A stretch of DNA of 64,000 nt from assembly GCA_027533105.1 (NCBI GenBank), contig JAPZTW010000002.1:124001-188000 (forward strand), given 5' to 3'. A program made the translations under genes and the position numbers. This DNA comes from Sphingomonadaceae bacterium (GTDB lineage Bacteria > Pseudomonadota > Alphaproteobacteria > Sphingomonadales > Sphingomonadaceae). The notes below the pieces were generated by a model, which saw only the letters and a program-made list of their open reading frames with translations, searched no databases and was not told the DNA's origin. Position 1 is the first letter of the stretch, and every line of letters starts with the position of its first letter. Positions 17,369-26,399 of this stretch are shown here, in pieces.

Positions 17369-17685
17369 AGAACGCTTTCCAGCCAGCCCTTGAGCTGGCT
17401 CTTCGGTGCGGCGCCCAGCTTGTGAGCCACGGCCTCGCCGTTCTTGAACAGCACCAGCAGCGGGATCGACTGGACGCCGATCTTTGCCGCCACGTCGGTG
17501 TTCTCCATGATGTCCACCTTGGCGATGGTCACCTTGTCGGCCAGTTCCTCGCTGATCTCTTCCAGCGCCGGGGCGATCATCTTGCAGGGACCGCACCAGT
17601 CAGCCCAGAAATCGACCAGCACGGGCTTGTCGGAATTGAGGACGTCGGCGTCGAAGCTGGCATCGGTAACGGCTTTGGTGGCCAT
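17365..17685 (-). CDS. trxA: Thioredoxin
   Basis: Small cytoplasmic dithiol reductase of 106 residues with the redox-active WCGPC (Cys31 and Cys34) and the cis-proline segment GVQSIPLLVLFKNGE. The ATG at 17685 (MATKAVTDASFD) is chosen because GGAGATTCCCCC precedes it; an upstream ATG would add ten unrelated residues. It closes the conserved addB-addA-trxA block but lies 66 bases from the addA stop, so it may have a promoter of its own. Confidence 0.97.
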   Translation of the reverse strand: MATKAVTDASFDADVLNSDKPVLVDFWADWCGPCKMIAPALEEISEELADKVTIAKVDIMENTDVAAKIGVQSIPLLVLFKNGEAVAHKLGAAPKSQLKGWLESVL

Positions 17686-17751
17686 GGGGGAATCTCCTGA
17701 TCTGTTGCCTGCCAATTTAGGAATTCACCCGGCCTTGGCAATCACGGGTGC

Positions 17752-20700
17752 TCAAAAGGTTTCCTGCGGCGCGGTCAATGCCTGCTTGTGCAGGTTCAAC
17801 AGGTCTGCCGGGATCGTCAGCAGGCGCGGCTGCTGGGTGTAGAGCAATGCGGCCTCGACCGGGCGCCCCGGATAGGTCGCCTCAAGCGCAGCAGCATAGG
17901 CCGCCATTTGCCGCAGGATCGCCACCGGCACCTCGTCCAGCCCGGCAGGCGGTCTGCGGGCGGTCTTGAAATCGACCAGCCGGATCCGCTCCGGCTCGAC
18001 CAGCAGCCGGTCGATCGTGCCAGCCACGACCTGGCCGGCCACCACGGCGGCGATTGGGACTTCGGCCAGTGCGGCAGGGCTGAACAGGTCAGCCCAGGCC
18101 GGTTCAGCCAGAACTTTCAAGGCGGACTCGACCATTTCGGCACGCGCCGGGGCATCGAGATCGGAGGCCTGTTGTGCGAGCCACGCTTGCGCCGCCGCCT
18201 TGCGCTCGGCTGCGGCAAGTTCAGGCAGGCGTTCGAGCAAGCGGTGCAGCAGCACCCCGCGCCGCGCCGCCGCAGCCCCGGCACCGGGCGGGAATGGTGG
18301 GTCGCTGGCAAGGTCCTCACCCAAGGACGATGGAGCGAGGGGCTTCGGTGGGCGGGGTTCGGCGGCAACAGCGCGCTCGGCCCAAGGCGGAAGCAATCCC
18401 AGGTCCCGGGCCTCGCCACTCCGCGGCGGCACCACCACTTCCGGTTGCGCGCCGTGAAGCTTGATCCCGCCCCACAACGGGTCGGATTGCCAATCCCCGG
18501 CAAACAGCGGCTCCAGCCGGGCATACCAGCTGTCGGGTTTAGGCGCCTTCTCGCGGCCAGAGAGCGCACCGCCAATGAACAGGGCTTCCTCGGCGCGGGT
18601 CATGGCCACGTACAACAGCCGCCAGTGTTCCTGCAGTTCCTCTCGCGTAACGCGGGCGCGCTCCTCGGCCAGCCGGCCCAGTTCCTGGCCTTTAGGCAGG
18701 GGTGGCATGGGGATACGACGCGGATTGTCCGCCGGGCTGGCCGGATCGGCGATTTCCAGCGGGCTGGGCTTGCCCCCGGCCGGATCATCGGCCGCATCGG
18801 CCAGGATCACGATGGGAGCCTGCAGGCCCTTGGAGCCGTGCACGGTCATCACCCGCACCTCGTCGCGAGCCTTGCCGGATTCGCGCTTCAGTTCGCCCTC
18901 ACCGGCATCGAACCAGCGAATGAACCCGTTGAGGCTCGGCACATTGCCCGCCGAATAGGCGCTGGCCGCGTTAAGCAGTTCATCAATCGGATCGTTGGCC
19001 TCGGTCCCCAGCCGCGCGACCAGCCGTTGCCTACCCTGCCAGGGCCCAACCAGCAGCCAGTGGAGCAGCGCCTGGGGCGGTTCGTAATCGGCAATCCGGA
19101 GCAGTTCGGCAAGCCGCGCCCAAGCCCTTTCGACCACCGGTTCCCCGCGCGTCGCGCGCAAGTGATCGAACAGCCGCATGCCATCGGGCCGCCAGCCGTG
19201 ACGCATCAGTTCGTCCTGGCTCCAGCCCAGCAGCGGCGAGACCAGGAGATTTGCGAGGTTCAGGTCATCGAGCGGCTGGGCGGCAAAGCGCAGCGCCGCC
19301 ATCAGGTCGCGCACGGCCAGCGGCGCCGCCAGCCGCAACCGGTCAACCCCGGCCACGGGTACGCCTGCGGCATGCAAGCGCGCCACGATCAGCCCGGCCA
19401 GTTCCTTGCGCTTGCGCACCAGCACCATGATGTCACCCGCAGTGGCCCGGCGCGCTTTGCCCGGCGCCTCGCCCTTGACCAGCGGAAAGCCCTGCTCCAG
19501 CCAGTCGCGGACCTGCCTGGCGATCTTGTCCGCCAGCTTGCGATCGCTGCGCGAGAGCCAGCCTTCATCGCCCTCGTCATCCGCCTCGGTCGGAGTATCC
19601 TCGGCGGTATCCCCATTGGTTTCAGCCCCGATCACGCGCCAGAGCGTGACCAGCCCCGGACGATCCTCGCCGAGGTGCCGTGCCGACGGGATTGCCAGCC
19701 CCAGCCCTTCGTGCCCGATGGCGTCAATCGTGCGATCGACAAAGGTCAGGATCTCGTGCGCGGTGCGGAAGCTCTGCCCCAGATCGAGATCCTGCAGGCT
19801 GCGCGTGACCAGGTTCCTCTGCAAGGAACGGATATTGGCCGCCAGACCATCGAGCTGCGCACGTACGCGCTCCTTGGCGCGGGCGAAGTTCTCGGGGCTG
19901 GTGCCCTGGAAACGGAAAATGGCCTGCTTGTAGTCGCCCACCACGAACAGCGTCCGCAGCTTGTCGCCGTGGGCGCCCTCGCCGCTGAAGAAATCGCCGG
20001 TCAGGGCATCGATGATCTGCCACTGCGCGGCGTTGGTATCCTGGGCTTCGTCCACCAGGATGTGATCGAAGCGGCGATCCAGCTTGTAGCGAATCCATTC
20101 GGCCAGTTCGTGCCTGTTCAGCAGGGCCGCCGCCCGGCGGATCTGGTCATCAAAATCGATGAACCCGGCCCGCGCCTTGGCCTCGTCCCAGGCCAGCGCG
20201 AACTTGCGCCCCACTTCGAGCGCGGGGGTGAGGAAGTCCGCGAGATCGAGCAGCGTCGCCAGGTCCCTGATGGCGAGGCGGGCCACCAACACCTGATTGG
20301 CCGCGTCGCCGAAATGCTCTTCGAATTTCGCTAGGCTGGTCTCGTCCTTGACCGTGTCTTTCTGCGTAAAGAGCACCTTGTGCAGGTCTGGCAGACGCTC
20401 AAGCCGCTCGGCGGGACCAGCCGACAGCCAGTCGGCAATCACGATCCGGCCATCCTGACCCTTCTTGCCGTTCCACTGCGAATAGGCCGAAAGGCACAGG
20501 CGCAAGGCATCGACCGGGAACCGGTCATCACCGCACAGCGCCAGCAAGTCATCCCGGCTGACATCGCCCGGCAGGCCCAGCACCCGCAGAGCGCCATCGC
20601 GCATCGGCGGTTGCCAGCCACCGGGCCCTTCCCAGGCCTCGCGCGCCGCGGCGCAGCGCAGCAGCCAGCCCGGCACCCGCTCCGGCCCCATCCGGATCGA

Positions 20701-21249
20701 CAGGGCTTCCAGCGCGGAGAGCGTGGCCGTGTCGTGGCTTTCCTCGGCCTGCTCGACCAGCGCGGCAAGCACTTCGCGCAGCAGCAGTTCGCGGTCGCGG
20801 TCCTCCATCGCCTTGACGCCGGGAAGCAGTCCGGCCTCGCTGGGGAAAGCGGAGAGCAGCCATTGCGAAAAGGCATGGATCGTCGCGATCCGCAGCCCGC
20901 CACCGGGGCAATCGAGCACTTCGGCAAACAGGCGACGCGCCCGCTCGCGCGCGGCTGGCCCGGATGCTGCCCCGATCGCCTCGAGGTCCTTGAACAGGTC
21001 ATCCTCCGAGGCACGAACCCAGCGGGCCAGCACTTCGTTGATACGGGTCGCCATTTCGGTCGCCCCGGCCTTGGTAAAGGTCAGGCACAGGATCTGTTCG
21101 GGCCGCACTCCGTCATCGAGCAAGAGCCGCAGGACGCGGGCCGACAGCACCTGGGTCTTGCCCGTTCCGGCCGAGGCGGACAGCCACACGACTTCGCCCG
21201 GCGCGACCGCCGGCACCTGGTTGCCGCGCAGGGGATAGACCCGGCTCAT
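17752..21249 (-). CDS. addA: Double-strand break repair helicase-nuclease AddA
   Basis: UvrD-type helicase with a C-terminal RecB-family nuclease; with AddB it resects double-strand breaks for RecA. The 1165-residue product has Walker A SASAGTGKT at 24-32, LTFTKAGATEMATRI (motif Ia), DEAQDTNAAQW (Walker B), VGDYKQAIFRFQGTSPENF (motif III), VMTVHGSKGLQAP (motif V) and LLYVAMTRAEEALF (motif VI). The nuclease core is IRLVDFKTARRPP. The ATG at 21249 overlaps the addB stop (ATGA), which supports this start over the upstream one. Confidence 0.96.
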   Translation of the reverse strand: MSRVYPLRGNQVPAVAPGEVVWLSASAGTGKTQVLSARVLRLLLDDGVRPEQILCLTFTKAGATEMATRINEVLARWVRASEDDLFKDLEAIGAASGPAARERARRLFAEVLDCPGGGLRIATIHAFSQWLLSAFPSEAGLLPGVKAMEDRDRELLLREVLAALVEQAEESHDTATLSALEALSIRMGPERVPGWLLRCAAAREAWEGPGGWQPPMRDGALRVLGLPGDVSRDDLLALCGDDRFPVDALRLCLSAYSQWNGKKGQDGRIVIADWLSAGPAERLERLPDLHKVLFTQKDTVKDETSLAKFEEHFGDAANQVLVARLAIRDLATLLDLADFLTPALEVGRKFALAWDEAKARAGFIDFDDQIRRAAALLNRHELAEWIRYKLDRRFDHILVDEAQDTNAAQWQIIDALTGDFFSGEGAHGDKLRTLFVVGDYKQAIFRFQGTSPENFARAKERVRAQLDGLAANIRSLQRNLVTRSLQDLDLGQSFRTAHEILTFVDRTIDAIGHEGLGLAIPSARHLGEDRPGLVTLWRVIGAETNGDTAEDTPTEADDEGDEGWLSRSDRKLADKIARQVRDWLEQGFPLVKGEAPGKARRATAGDIMVLVRKRKELAGLIVARLHAAGVPVAGVDRLRLAAPLAVRDLMAALRFAAQPLDDLNLANLLVSPLLGWSQDELMRHGWRPDGMRLFDHLRATRGEPVVERAWARLAELLRIADYEPPQALLHWLLVGPWQGRQRLVARLGTEANDPIDELLNAASAYSAGNVPSLNGFIRWFDAGEGELKRESGKARDEVRVMTVHGSKGLQAPIVILADAADDPAGGKPSPLEIADPASPADNPRRIPMPPLPKGQELGRLAEERARVTREELQEHWRLLYVAMTRAEEALFIGGALSGREKAPKPDSWYARLEPLFAGDWQSDPLWGGIKLHGAQPEVVVPPRSGEARDLGLLPPWAERAVAAEPRPPKPLAPSSLGEDLASDPPFPPGAGAAAARRGVLLHRLLERLPELAAAERKAAAQAWLAQQASDLDAPARAEMVESALKVLAEPAWADLFSPAALAEVPIAAVVAGQVVAGTIDRLLVEPERIRLVDFKTARRPPAGLDEVPVAILRQMAAYAAALEATYPGRPVEAALLYTQQPRLLTIPADLLNLHKQALTAPQETF

Positions 21250-24239
21250 GCCCCGTCCTCGCTGCGCGCCTGCCACTCGTCGAGCCGCATCAGCTGGTCG
21301 AAATCGTTATAGCCGCCGATGTCGGGGTTAAGGCGGGCCGTGAACGGCGCATCGCCCCTGATCCAGGTTCCGATAGCTTCGCGCAGGTAGTCCTCGGTCT
21401 TGCTGAGGAATTCGGCGCGCGGCAGGCCGGATCGCTTGCCGCCATCTTTCACCGGTTCGGACGAGTATCCGAACCCGGTTCCGCTGTCCTTGCTCTTGCC
21501 GAACGACCAGTATTCGAACCCGTCAGGATCGCCCGCCACGCCAGCGAAACCGCCATCGGCGGCGATCAGCCCCAAGGTGCCAAGCTGCAGGGCAAAGCCA
21601 TTTTCAACCATCTTCCCGGATGGGGGTGTGCCGGTCTTATAGTCGACCACAACCAGCTTGCCGTCAGCCTTGCGGTCGATCCGGTCCACCCGGCCGTGGA
21701 TCCTGACCCCGGCCAGCAGCATTTCGCCCCGGGCCTCGCTGGCGATCACCTCGCGGCCTTCTACCCGGTCCCTCGCGATCTGGGCATCGACCCACTCAAG
21801 CCCCTTTTGCAGGCGCGGCCACCACAGGCTGCGGACCACCGGGTGGGCTTCCAGCCTGGCCAATTCGGCCTTGGCGATGCCCACCAGCGCACCAGCCTGA
21901 CCGCCTGCCTTGTGCCAGTGTTCCATCACGGCATGAACGACCGTCCCCTGCCAGGCAGCCGAGGGATCGGCATCGAGCGGATCGAGCCGCTTCAGCCGCA
22001 GGATGGCCCCGGCATAGAACTGGTAGGGATCGCTGCGCAGCCGGTCGATCGCGGTCACGGCCAGCGGCACATCGCGCTGCGCCAGGCCAGGACAGGGTTC
22101 GGGCCGGGGATAGGCCGGGGCGGGCGCCGCGCGATCCAGCCGCCGCGCCAGATCAACCGCAGCGTGCTCGCGGTGACTGGTTGCCAGTTCGCCCAGCATC
22201 GCTTCGACCCGCAGGACGAAGCGGCTGGGGATCACCGGCCCACCCTCGCCGCGCTGGGCCCAGCTGAGCACCACTTCGGGCGCGCCCAGTGCAGCCGCCA
22301 GGTCATGCGCCGAAAGGCCGATGCGAAACTCGCCGCCCGGTACGCCCAGGGCGCGCAGCACGGCCGGCGGAAGCAGGGGTTCGGGGCTGGGCGCAGCAGG
22401 CCAGGTGCCTTCGACCAGGCCGGCGCAGATCACCAGATCGGCCCGGCTCATCCGGGCTTCCAGCAGGCCATAGATCGCGACACGGGGATGACCGCCCCAG
22501 GGCGGGCGCACGGCCACGCGGTCCATCGCCTCGCGCAGGACACGGGGCAGGTCGGCGGGGGGCAGCGCAGTGCCGACCGCTGCGGCAGCCTCGCGCAGTT
22601 CCTCCAGCCAGGCCGCTAGCGCGCGGCCATCGGCTTCGCCCCAGATCCGCGCGCCGCACAGCGCCTCGGCCGCGGTTGCCAGCCGATCTAGCGCATCGGC
22701 GAGTGGCAGCTGCTCGGGCAGGTCGGCCAGCGGGGTGAGAACCTGCTCGACCTCCTGCCACCAGGCCGCGATCGCGCTGCCGGCACCGCGCTTTTGCTGG
22801 CGTTCGACCGCCGCCTGGATCGGATGGAAGCCCGGCGCGGGCCGGGGGCCGCGCAGGGCAAGGTCGAGCACGCGCACATTGTCGAGCCAGGCCGCGCGCC
22901 CTTCCCCCGCCTGCACCAGGGGATGGCCGAGCAGCGCCAGCAGCGGGACCGGAGCGATCCGTGTGGCGGCGACCTCGGCCAGCAGCAACAGGACCCGCCC
23001 CGCTGTCGTCTGCGGCAGCGGCTGGCCGGCGGTATCGTCGGCCTGGACGTTCCAGCGGCGGAGATGGGCGACGACCCGGGCCGCGAGGCCGCGATCGGGC
23101 GTGACCAGCGCGACCCGCTTTTCGGGCACTTCCAGCGCCTCGCGGATCAGCAGGGCGATGGCCTGGGCCTCTTCCCCGGGATGGGCAGTTTCCATCAGGC
23201 GAACCCCGGCAAGGCGGCGCTGATCGGGCCTGAGCCTGACCCAGCCCGCACTGCCTTCAGGCGGCAGGAACAGGTTGCTGATTGCCTTGCTGCGCTCGGG
23301 CGGAGCGGCGGCAAGACCGGCCCGGTGCCAGGGCTCGACCTCATCGCGGGCAACGCCCATCCGGTTGAGCAGCAGCTTGAGGTGATACTGCGGATGGGTC
23401 AGCGCGTCACGGTCACCAAAGGGTGCCTCACCGGGCACTTGCGGTACACCAGCCTGCCCCAAAGCGTCCCACACGGGCTGCTCAAGCGCAAGGTCAAGGT
23501 CGGGCAGGATCACTGCCCCGCCCGGTAGCCGCGCCACCACTGCCAGCAGCCTGGCCAACGCGGGCGAGGCACTGGTGATCCCGGCGGCCACCACTGGATG
23601 GGATGGCGGAGATGCCGCCCAGCGCCGCGCGGCATGTTCGAACAGCAGGTTGCGCCGGACCGGGGCATCCACCTCGCCCCGTGCGGCCAGCTCGGCCAGC
23701 CAGAGCGCCTGGACGCGGGCGAAGGTGCGGGTCGATTGCCGCCAGTGCTCGGCCAGCTCTCCGACGATCCCCGCGACGCGCTCCTGAAGCAGGTCCCCCA
23801 GCTCGATTCCCTCGACCGACAGGCGGTCCATCGTCCGCGCGGTCTCGAAGGCGAGGTTGAGCAGACCGGGAGTGCGCGGGGCATCCTTGCCCAGTTCGTG
23901 CCGCAGCAATTCCGCCAGTCGCAGCCAGCGCCGCACCGGATCGGCTGCCGGTGGAATGGCAGCCCCGGCTCCCAGCGGATCGAGCAGCGGCCCGAGCGTC
24001 TCGTCAAGGTCGAGGTCCCCTACCACCGCCATGCGCGGCAGCAGCATGCCGCCGCCCGACAGGCGCACGAAGGCTTCGGTGACGATGCGTTCGGCGCGGC
24101 GATTGGGCAGCAGCAGGGTCAGCCGCGCGAGGCCCAGCTCCTTGTCGGCGTAACGCGGGATCAGGCCGGCCACCAGCGCATCGGCAAAGCCGCGGTGCGC
24201 GGCGATCGAATAGACCCGTGGTCCGGCCCGCTCAGCCAT
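21246..24239 (-). CDS. addB: Double-strand break repair protein AddB
   Basis: Partner of AddA; an inactivated helicase fold that recognises Chi-like sequences, with a RecB-type nuclease domain at the C-terminus. The 997-residue product begins MAERAGPRVYSIAAHRGFAD and has the nuclease motif VVVDYKTGTPPSG near residue 880. No cysteine cluster is visible in the C-terminal region, so an iron-sulfur cluster of the Bacillus AddB type is probably absent. It overlaps murU by eight bases and addA by four. Confidence 0.94.
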   Translation of the reverse strand: MAERAGPRVYSIAAHRGFADALVAGLIPRYADKELGLARLTLLLPNRRAERIVTEAFVRLSGGGMLLPRMAVVGDLDLDETLGPLLDPLGAGAAIPPAADPVRRWLRLAELLRHELGKDAPRTPGLLNLAFETARTMDRLSVEGIELGDLLQERVAGIVGELAEHWRQSTRTFARVQALWLAELAARGEVDAPVRRNLLFEHAARRWAASPPSHPVVAAGITSASPALARLLAVVARLPGGAVILPDLDLALEQPVWDALGQAGVPQVPGEAPFGDRDALTHPQYHLKLLLNRMGVARDEVEPWHRAGLAAAPPERSKAISNLFLPPEGSAGWVRLRPDQRRLAGVRLMETAHPGEEAQAIALLIREALEVPEKRVALVTPDRGLAARVVAHLRRWNVQADDTAGQPLPQTTAGRVLLLLAEVAATRIAPVPLLALLGHPLVQAGEGRAAWLDNVRVLDLALRGPRPAPGFHPIQAAVERQQKRGAGSAIAAWWQEVEQVLTPLADLPEQLPLADALDRLATAAEALCGARIWGEADGRALAAWLEELREAAAAVGTALPPADLPRVLREAMDRVAVRPPWGGHPRVAIYGLLEARMSRADLVICAGLVEGTWPAAPSPEPLLPPAVLRALGVPGGEFRIGLSAHDLAAALGAPEVVLSWAQRGEGGPVIPSRFVLRVEAMLGELATSHREHAAVDLARRLDRAAPAPAYPRPEPCPGLAQRDVPLAVTAIDRLRSDPYQFYAGAILRLKRLDPLDADPSAAWQGTVVHAVMEHWHKAGGQAGALVGIAKAELARLEAHPVVRSLWWPRLQKGLEWVDAQIARDRVEGREVIASEARGEMLLAGVRIHGRVDRIDRKADGKLVVVDYKTGTPPSGKMVENGFALQLGTLGLIAADGGFAGVAGDPDGFEYWSFGKSKDSGTGFGYSSEPVKDGGKRSGLPRAEFLSKTEDYLREAIGTWIRGDAPFTARLNPDIGGYNDFDQLMRLDEWQARSEDGA

Positions 24240-24966
24240 CGGCGAGGTGCATCTGGGCTAGCCGGGCCTCGGTCAGGGCAATGGCTTCGGGATAGCCGAC
24301 ATCGAACCATTCGCCCTGGTGGACCAGCCCGAAGCAGCGCCCAGCCGCGATCGCGCGATCCCAGAACACATTGGTGGAGAACACCGCTTCCGGTGGATCG
24401 ACGATCAGGCGTTTGGAGAGCAGTTGCACTCCGGTCCAGTCAAAGCCGCGCGGCTGCTTGGGCCCCTCGCGCGACAGGCGGCCGTCAGCGGCGAGATCGA
24501 AATCGCCGATACCCTTGCTGTTGTTCGCGCGGTCATGCGGCACGACCAGCATCAGCACGTCCATCCGCTCGGCATCCCAGGCCCTGGCCAGCCGAACCAG
24601 CGGGTTTTCGCCGGCCCAGGTGAACCAGTTGTCGGCATTGATGCAGAAGAACGGATCATCGGGGATGAAGGGCAGCGCCTGGACCAGCCCGCCGCCGGTG
24701 TCGCGCAGCAGGTCGCGCTCGTCCGAGATCGTCACCTCGAACCGGCCGCGCTGACCGGCCAGATGCGCCTCGATCTGGTCGGGCAGGTAATGGACATTGG
24801 CGACGATCCGCCCCACCCCGGCATCGGCCAGGAGGTCCAGCACGTGATCGAGCAGCGTGGTTCCCGCCACTTCGATCAGCGGCTTGGGGCAGGTGGCGGT
24901 CAGCGGCATCATCCGCGTGCCCTTGCCCGCTGCCATGATCATCGCCGTGCCGGGCAAGGTGGTCAT
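24232..24966 (-). CDS. murU: N-acetylmuramate alpha-1-phosphate uridylyltransferase-like nucleotidyltransferase
   Basis: A 244-residue sugar-nucleotidyltransferase. The N-terminus has AMIMAAGKGTRMMPLT and CPKPLIEVAG, the standard nucleotide-binding and catalytic-Lys motifs, and INADNWFTW supplies the metal-binding Asp. The ATG at 24966 overlaps the upstream kinase stop (ATGA), which decides the start. Pairing with an AmgK-like kinase is the hallmark of the MurU/AmgK cell-wall recycling route (MurNAc to UDP-MurNAc), known to bypass fosfomycin-sensitive MurA in Pseudomonas and Caulobacter. Specificity is inferred from this pairing. Confidence 0.85.
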   Translation of the reverse strand: MTTLPGTAMIMAAGKGTRMMPLTATCPKPLIEVAGTTLLDHVLDLLADAGVGRIVANVHYLPDQIEAHLAGQRGRFEVTISDERDLLRDTGGGLVQALPFIPDDPFFCINADNWFTWAGENPLVRLARAWDAERMDVLMLVVPHDRANNSKGIGDFDLAADGRLSREGPKQPRGFDWTGVQLLSKRLIVDPPEAVFSTNVFWDRAIAAGRCFGLVHQGEWFDVGYPEAIALTEARLAQMHLADG

Positions 24967-25946
24967 GCCGCCCAGGTGCCCCCGCCCGCCGAGCGCAGTT
25001 CGGCCGGGATATTGGCATCGAACCAGCGCGCCACCGGGGCCAGTGCCGGATGGGCCAGATCGCGTTCCAGCAGCGCCCAGACGCGCGGGATGTAATTCAG
25101 GTAACGCGGCTTGCCATCGCGCTTCCACAGCCGCACGAAAATGCCGACGATCTTGGCATTCCGTTGCGCTCCAAGGCGGGCATAATCGGCGAGGAAATCC
25201 GCACCCGGCGCCACCTTGCCCGTGTAGTAATCGAGCATTTCCGCTTCGAGCGCGGGCGCCACGTCGCGCCGGGCATCCTGCAACAGCGAAACCAGGTCAT
25301 AGGCCGGATGGCCAACCAGCGCGTCCTGGAAATCGAGCAAGCCCTGGTCATGCAGCGAGCCGAGCAGCATGATGTTTTCGGCATGGTAATCGCGCAGCAC
25401 CACCACACCGGGGCGCTGGCGCGGCAGCATCGGGCTGAGCACCTCTTCCCAGGCCGCGGCATAGCCCGGTCCATCGACATAGAGGTTCTGCGCGGGGCAA
25501 TACCAGTCCACCAGCAGCTTCGCCTCGCGCTGGTATTCGGCCAGCGAATAGTCGCGGAACGGCCCCGGTGGCAGGCGGTGGAGTTCGACCAGGGCATCGA
25601 TCGCCGCCTGATAGACCGCGCGCTCGTCATCCGCCCACTGATCCAGATACTCGCGCATTCGCACTTCGCCGAAGTCTTCCAGCAGCACCAGCCCGCGCGG
25701 CGCATCCTCGGCCAGGATCCGCGGGGCGCGCAGGCCATTGGCATCGAGCCACTTGGCCGCGCGCAGGAACGGCGCGGGATCTTCTTCCGGCGGCGGCGCG
25801 TCCATCAGCATGGCGGTCTTTTCGCCCCGCCGGATCCGGAAATAGCGCCGGAACGAGGCATCGCCAGCCAGCGGGTGCACCTCGGCCCCGGCCCAGCCGG
25901 CGGCGGCGAGAAAGGCATCGAGCCCATCGGGAAGCTTCACGTCCAT
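24963..25946 (-). CDS. amgK: AmgK-like anomeric MurNAc/GlcNAc kinase (APH family)
   Basis: An aminoglycoside-phosphotransferase-fold kinase of about 327 residues. The catalytic loop is VVVLRDYHAENIMLL (HxxN-type, here with DYHAEN), and the metal-binding DFQDALVGHPAYDL follows. The N-terminal GDASFRRYFRI is the nucleotide-binding strand region. I use the ATG at 25946 (MDVKLPDG); one at 25964 would add six residues. It overlaps tsaE by about ten bases and murU by four. In peptidoglycan recycling, AmgK makes MurNAc-1-P for MurU. Confidence 0.85.
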   Translation of the reverse strand: MDVKLPDGLDAFLAAAGWAGAEVHPLAGDASFRRYFRIRRGEKTAMLMDAPPPEEDPAPFLRAAKWLDANGLRAPRILAEDAPRGLVLLEDFGEVRMREYLDQWADDERAVYQAAIDALVELHRLPPGPFRDYSLAEYQREAKLLVDWYCPAQNLYVDGPGYAAAWEEVLSPMLPRQRPGVVVLRDYHAENIMLLGSLHDQGLLDFQDALVGHPAYDLVSLLQDARRDVAPALEAEMLDYYTGKVAPGADFLADYARLGAQRNAKIVGIFVRLWKRDGKPRYLNYIPRVWALLERDLAHPALAPVARWFDANIPAELRSAGGGTWAA

Positions 25947-26386
25947 CCCTCTCGCCCTAGCCAATCGGCGCCGGGTTCCACAATCGCAATCCGGCCCGTT
26001 TCCGCAGTTTCAATCCTGATCGAGAGGCAGGCCGGTTCATGGGCGAAACCGCCCGCCTGCTCGGGCCATTCGGCCAGCAGCGCGGCCCCATGGCGATAGT
26101 CGTCGAGGCCCAGCTCCTCGGCCTCTTCCGGCCGTTCCAGCCGGTAGAAATCTGCATGGACCAGCGGCAGCCGCACCGTGGGGGGATCGTAAGTCTCGAT
26201 GATCGCGAAGCTGGGCGACGGCACTTCGCCCGCATGGCCCAGCGCGGCGATGATCGCGCGGGCCAGCGTGGTCTTGCCCGCCCCCAACCCGCCGGATAGC
26301 GCCACGACATCGCCGGGACGCAGCGCGGCGGCGATCCGCTGGCCCAGCGCGGCAGTCGCGGCCAGATCGGGCAGTGCAATCTTCAT
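25937..26386 (-). CDS. tsaE: tRNA t6A biosynthesis ATPase TsaE
   Basis: P-loop ATPase required with TsaB/TsaD for N6-threonylcarbamoyladenosine at tRNA position 37. The 149-residue product has Walker A SGGLGAGKTTLAR near residues 31-43, PSPSFAIIETYD (switch-like region) and HADFYRL, all typical of the family. It lies 13 bases after the divL stop and overlaps the amgK start; this order (divL-tsaE-amgK-murU) is conserved in alphaproteobacteria. Confidence 0.94.
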   Translation of the reverse strand: MKIALPDLAATAALGQRIAAALRPGDVVALSGGLGAGKTTLARAIIAALGHAGEVPSPSFAIIETYDPPTVRLPLVHADFYRLERPEEAEELGLDDYRHGAALLAEWPEQAGGFAHEPACLSIRIETAETGRIAIVEPGADWLGREGWT

Positions 26387-26399
26387 GCCCCGTCCCTAC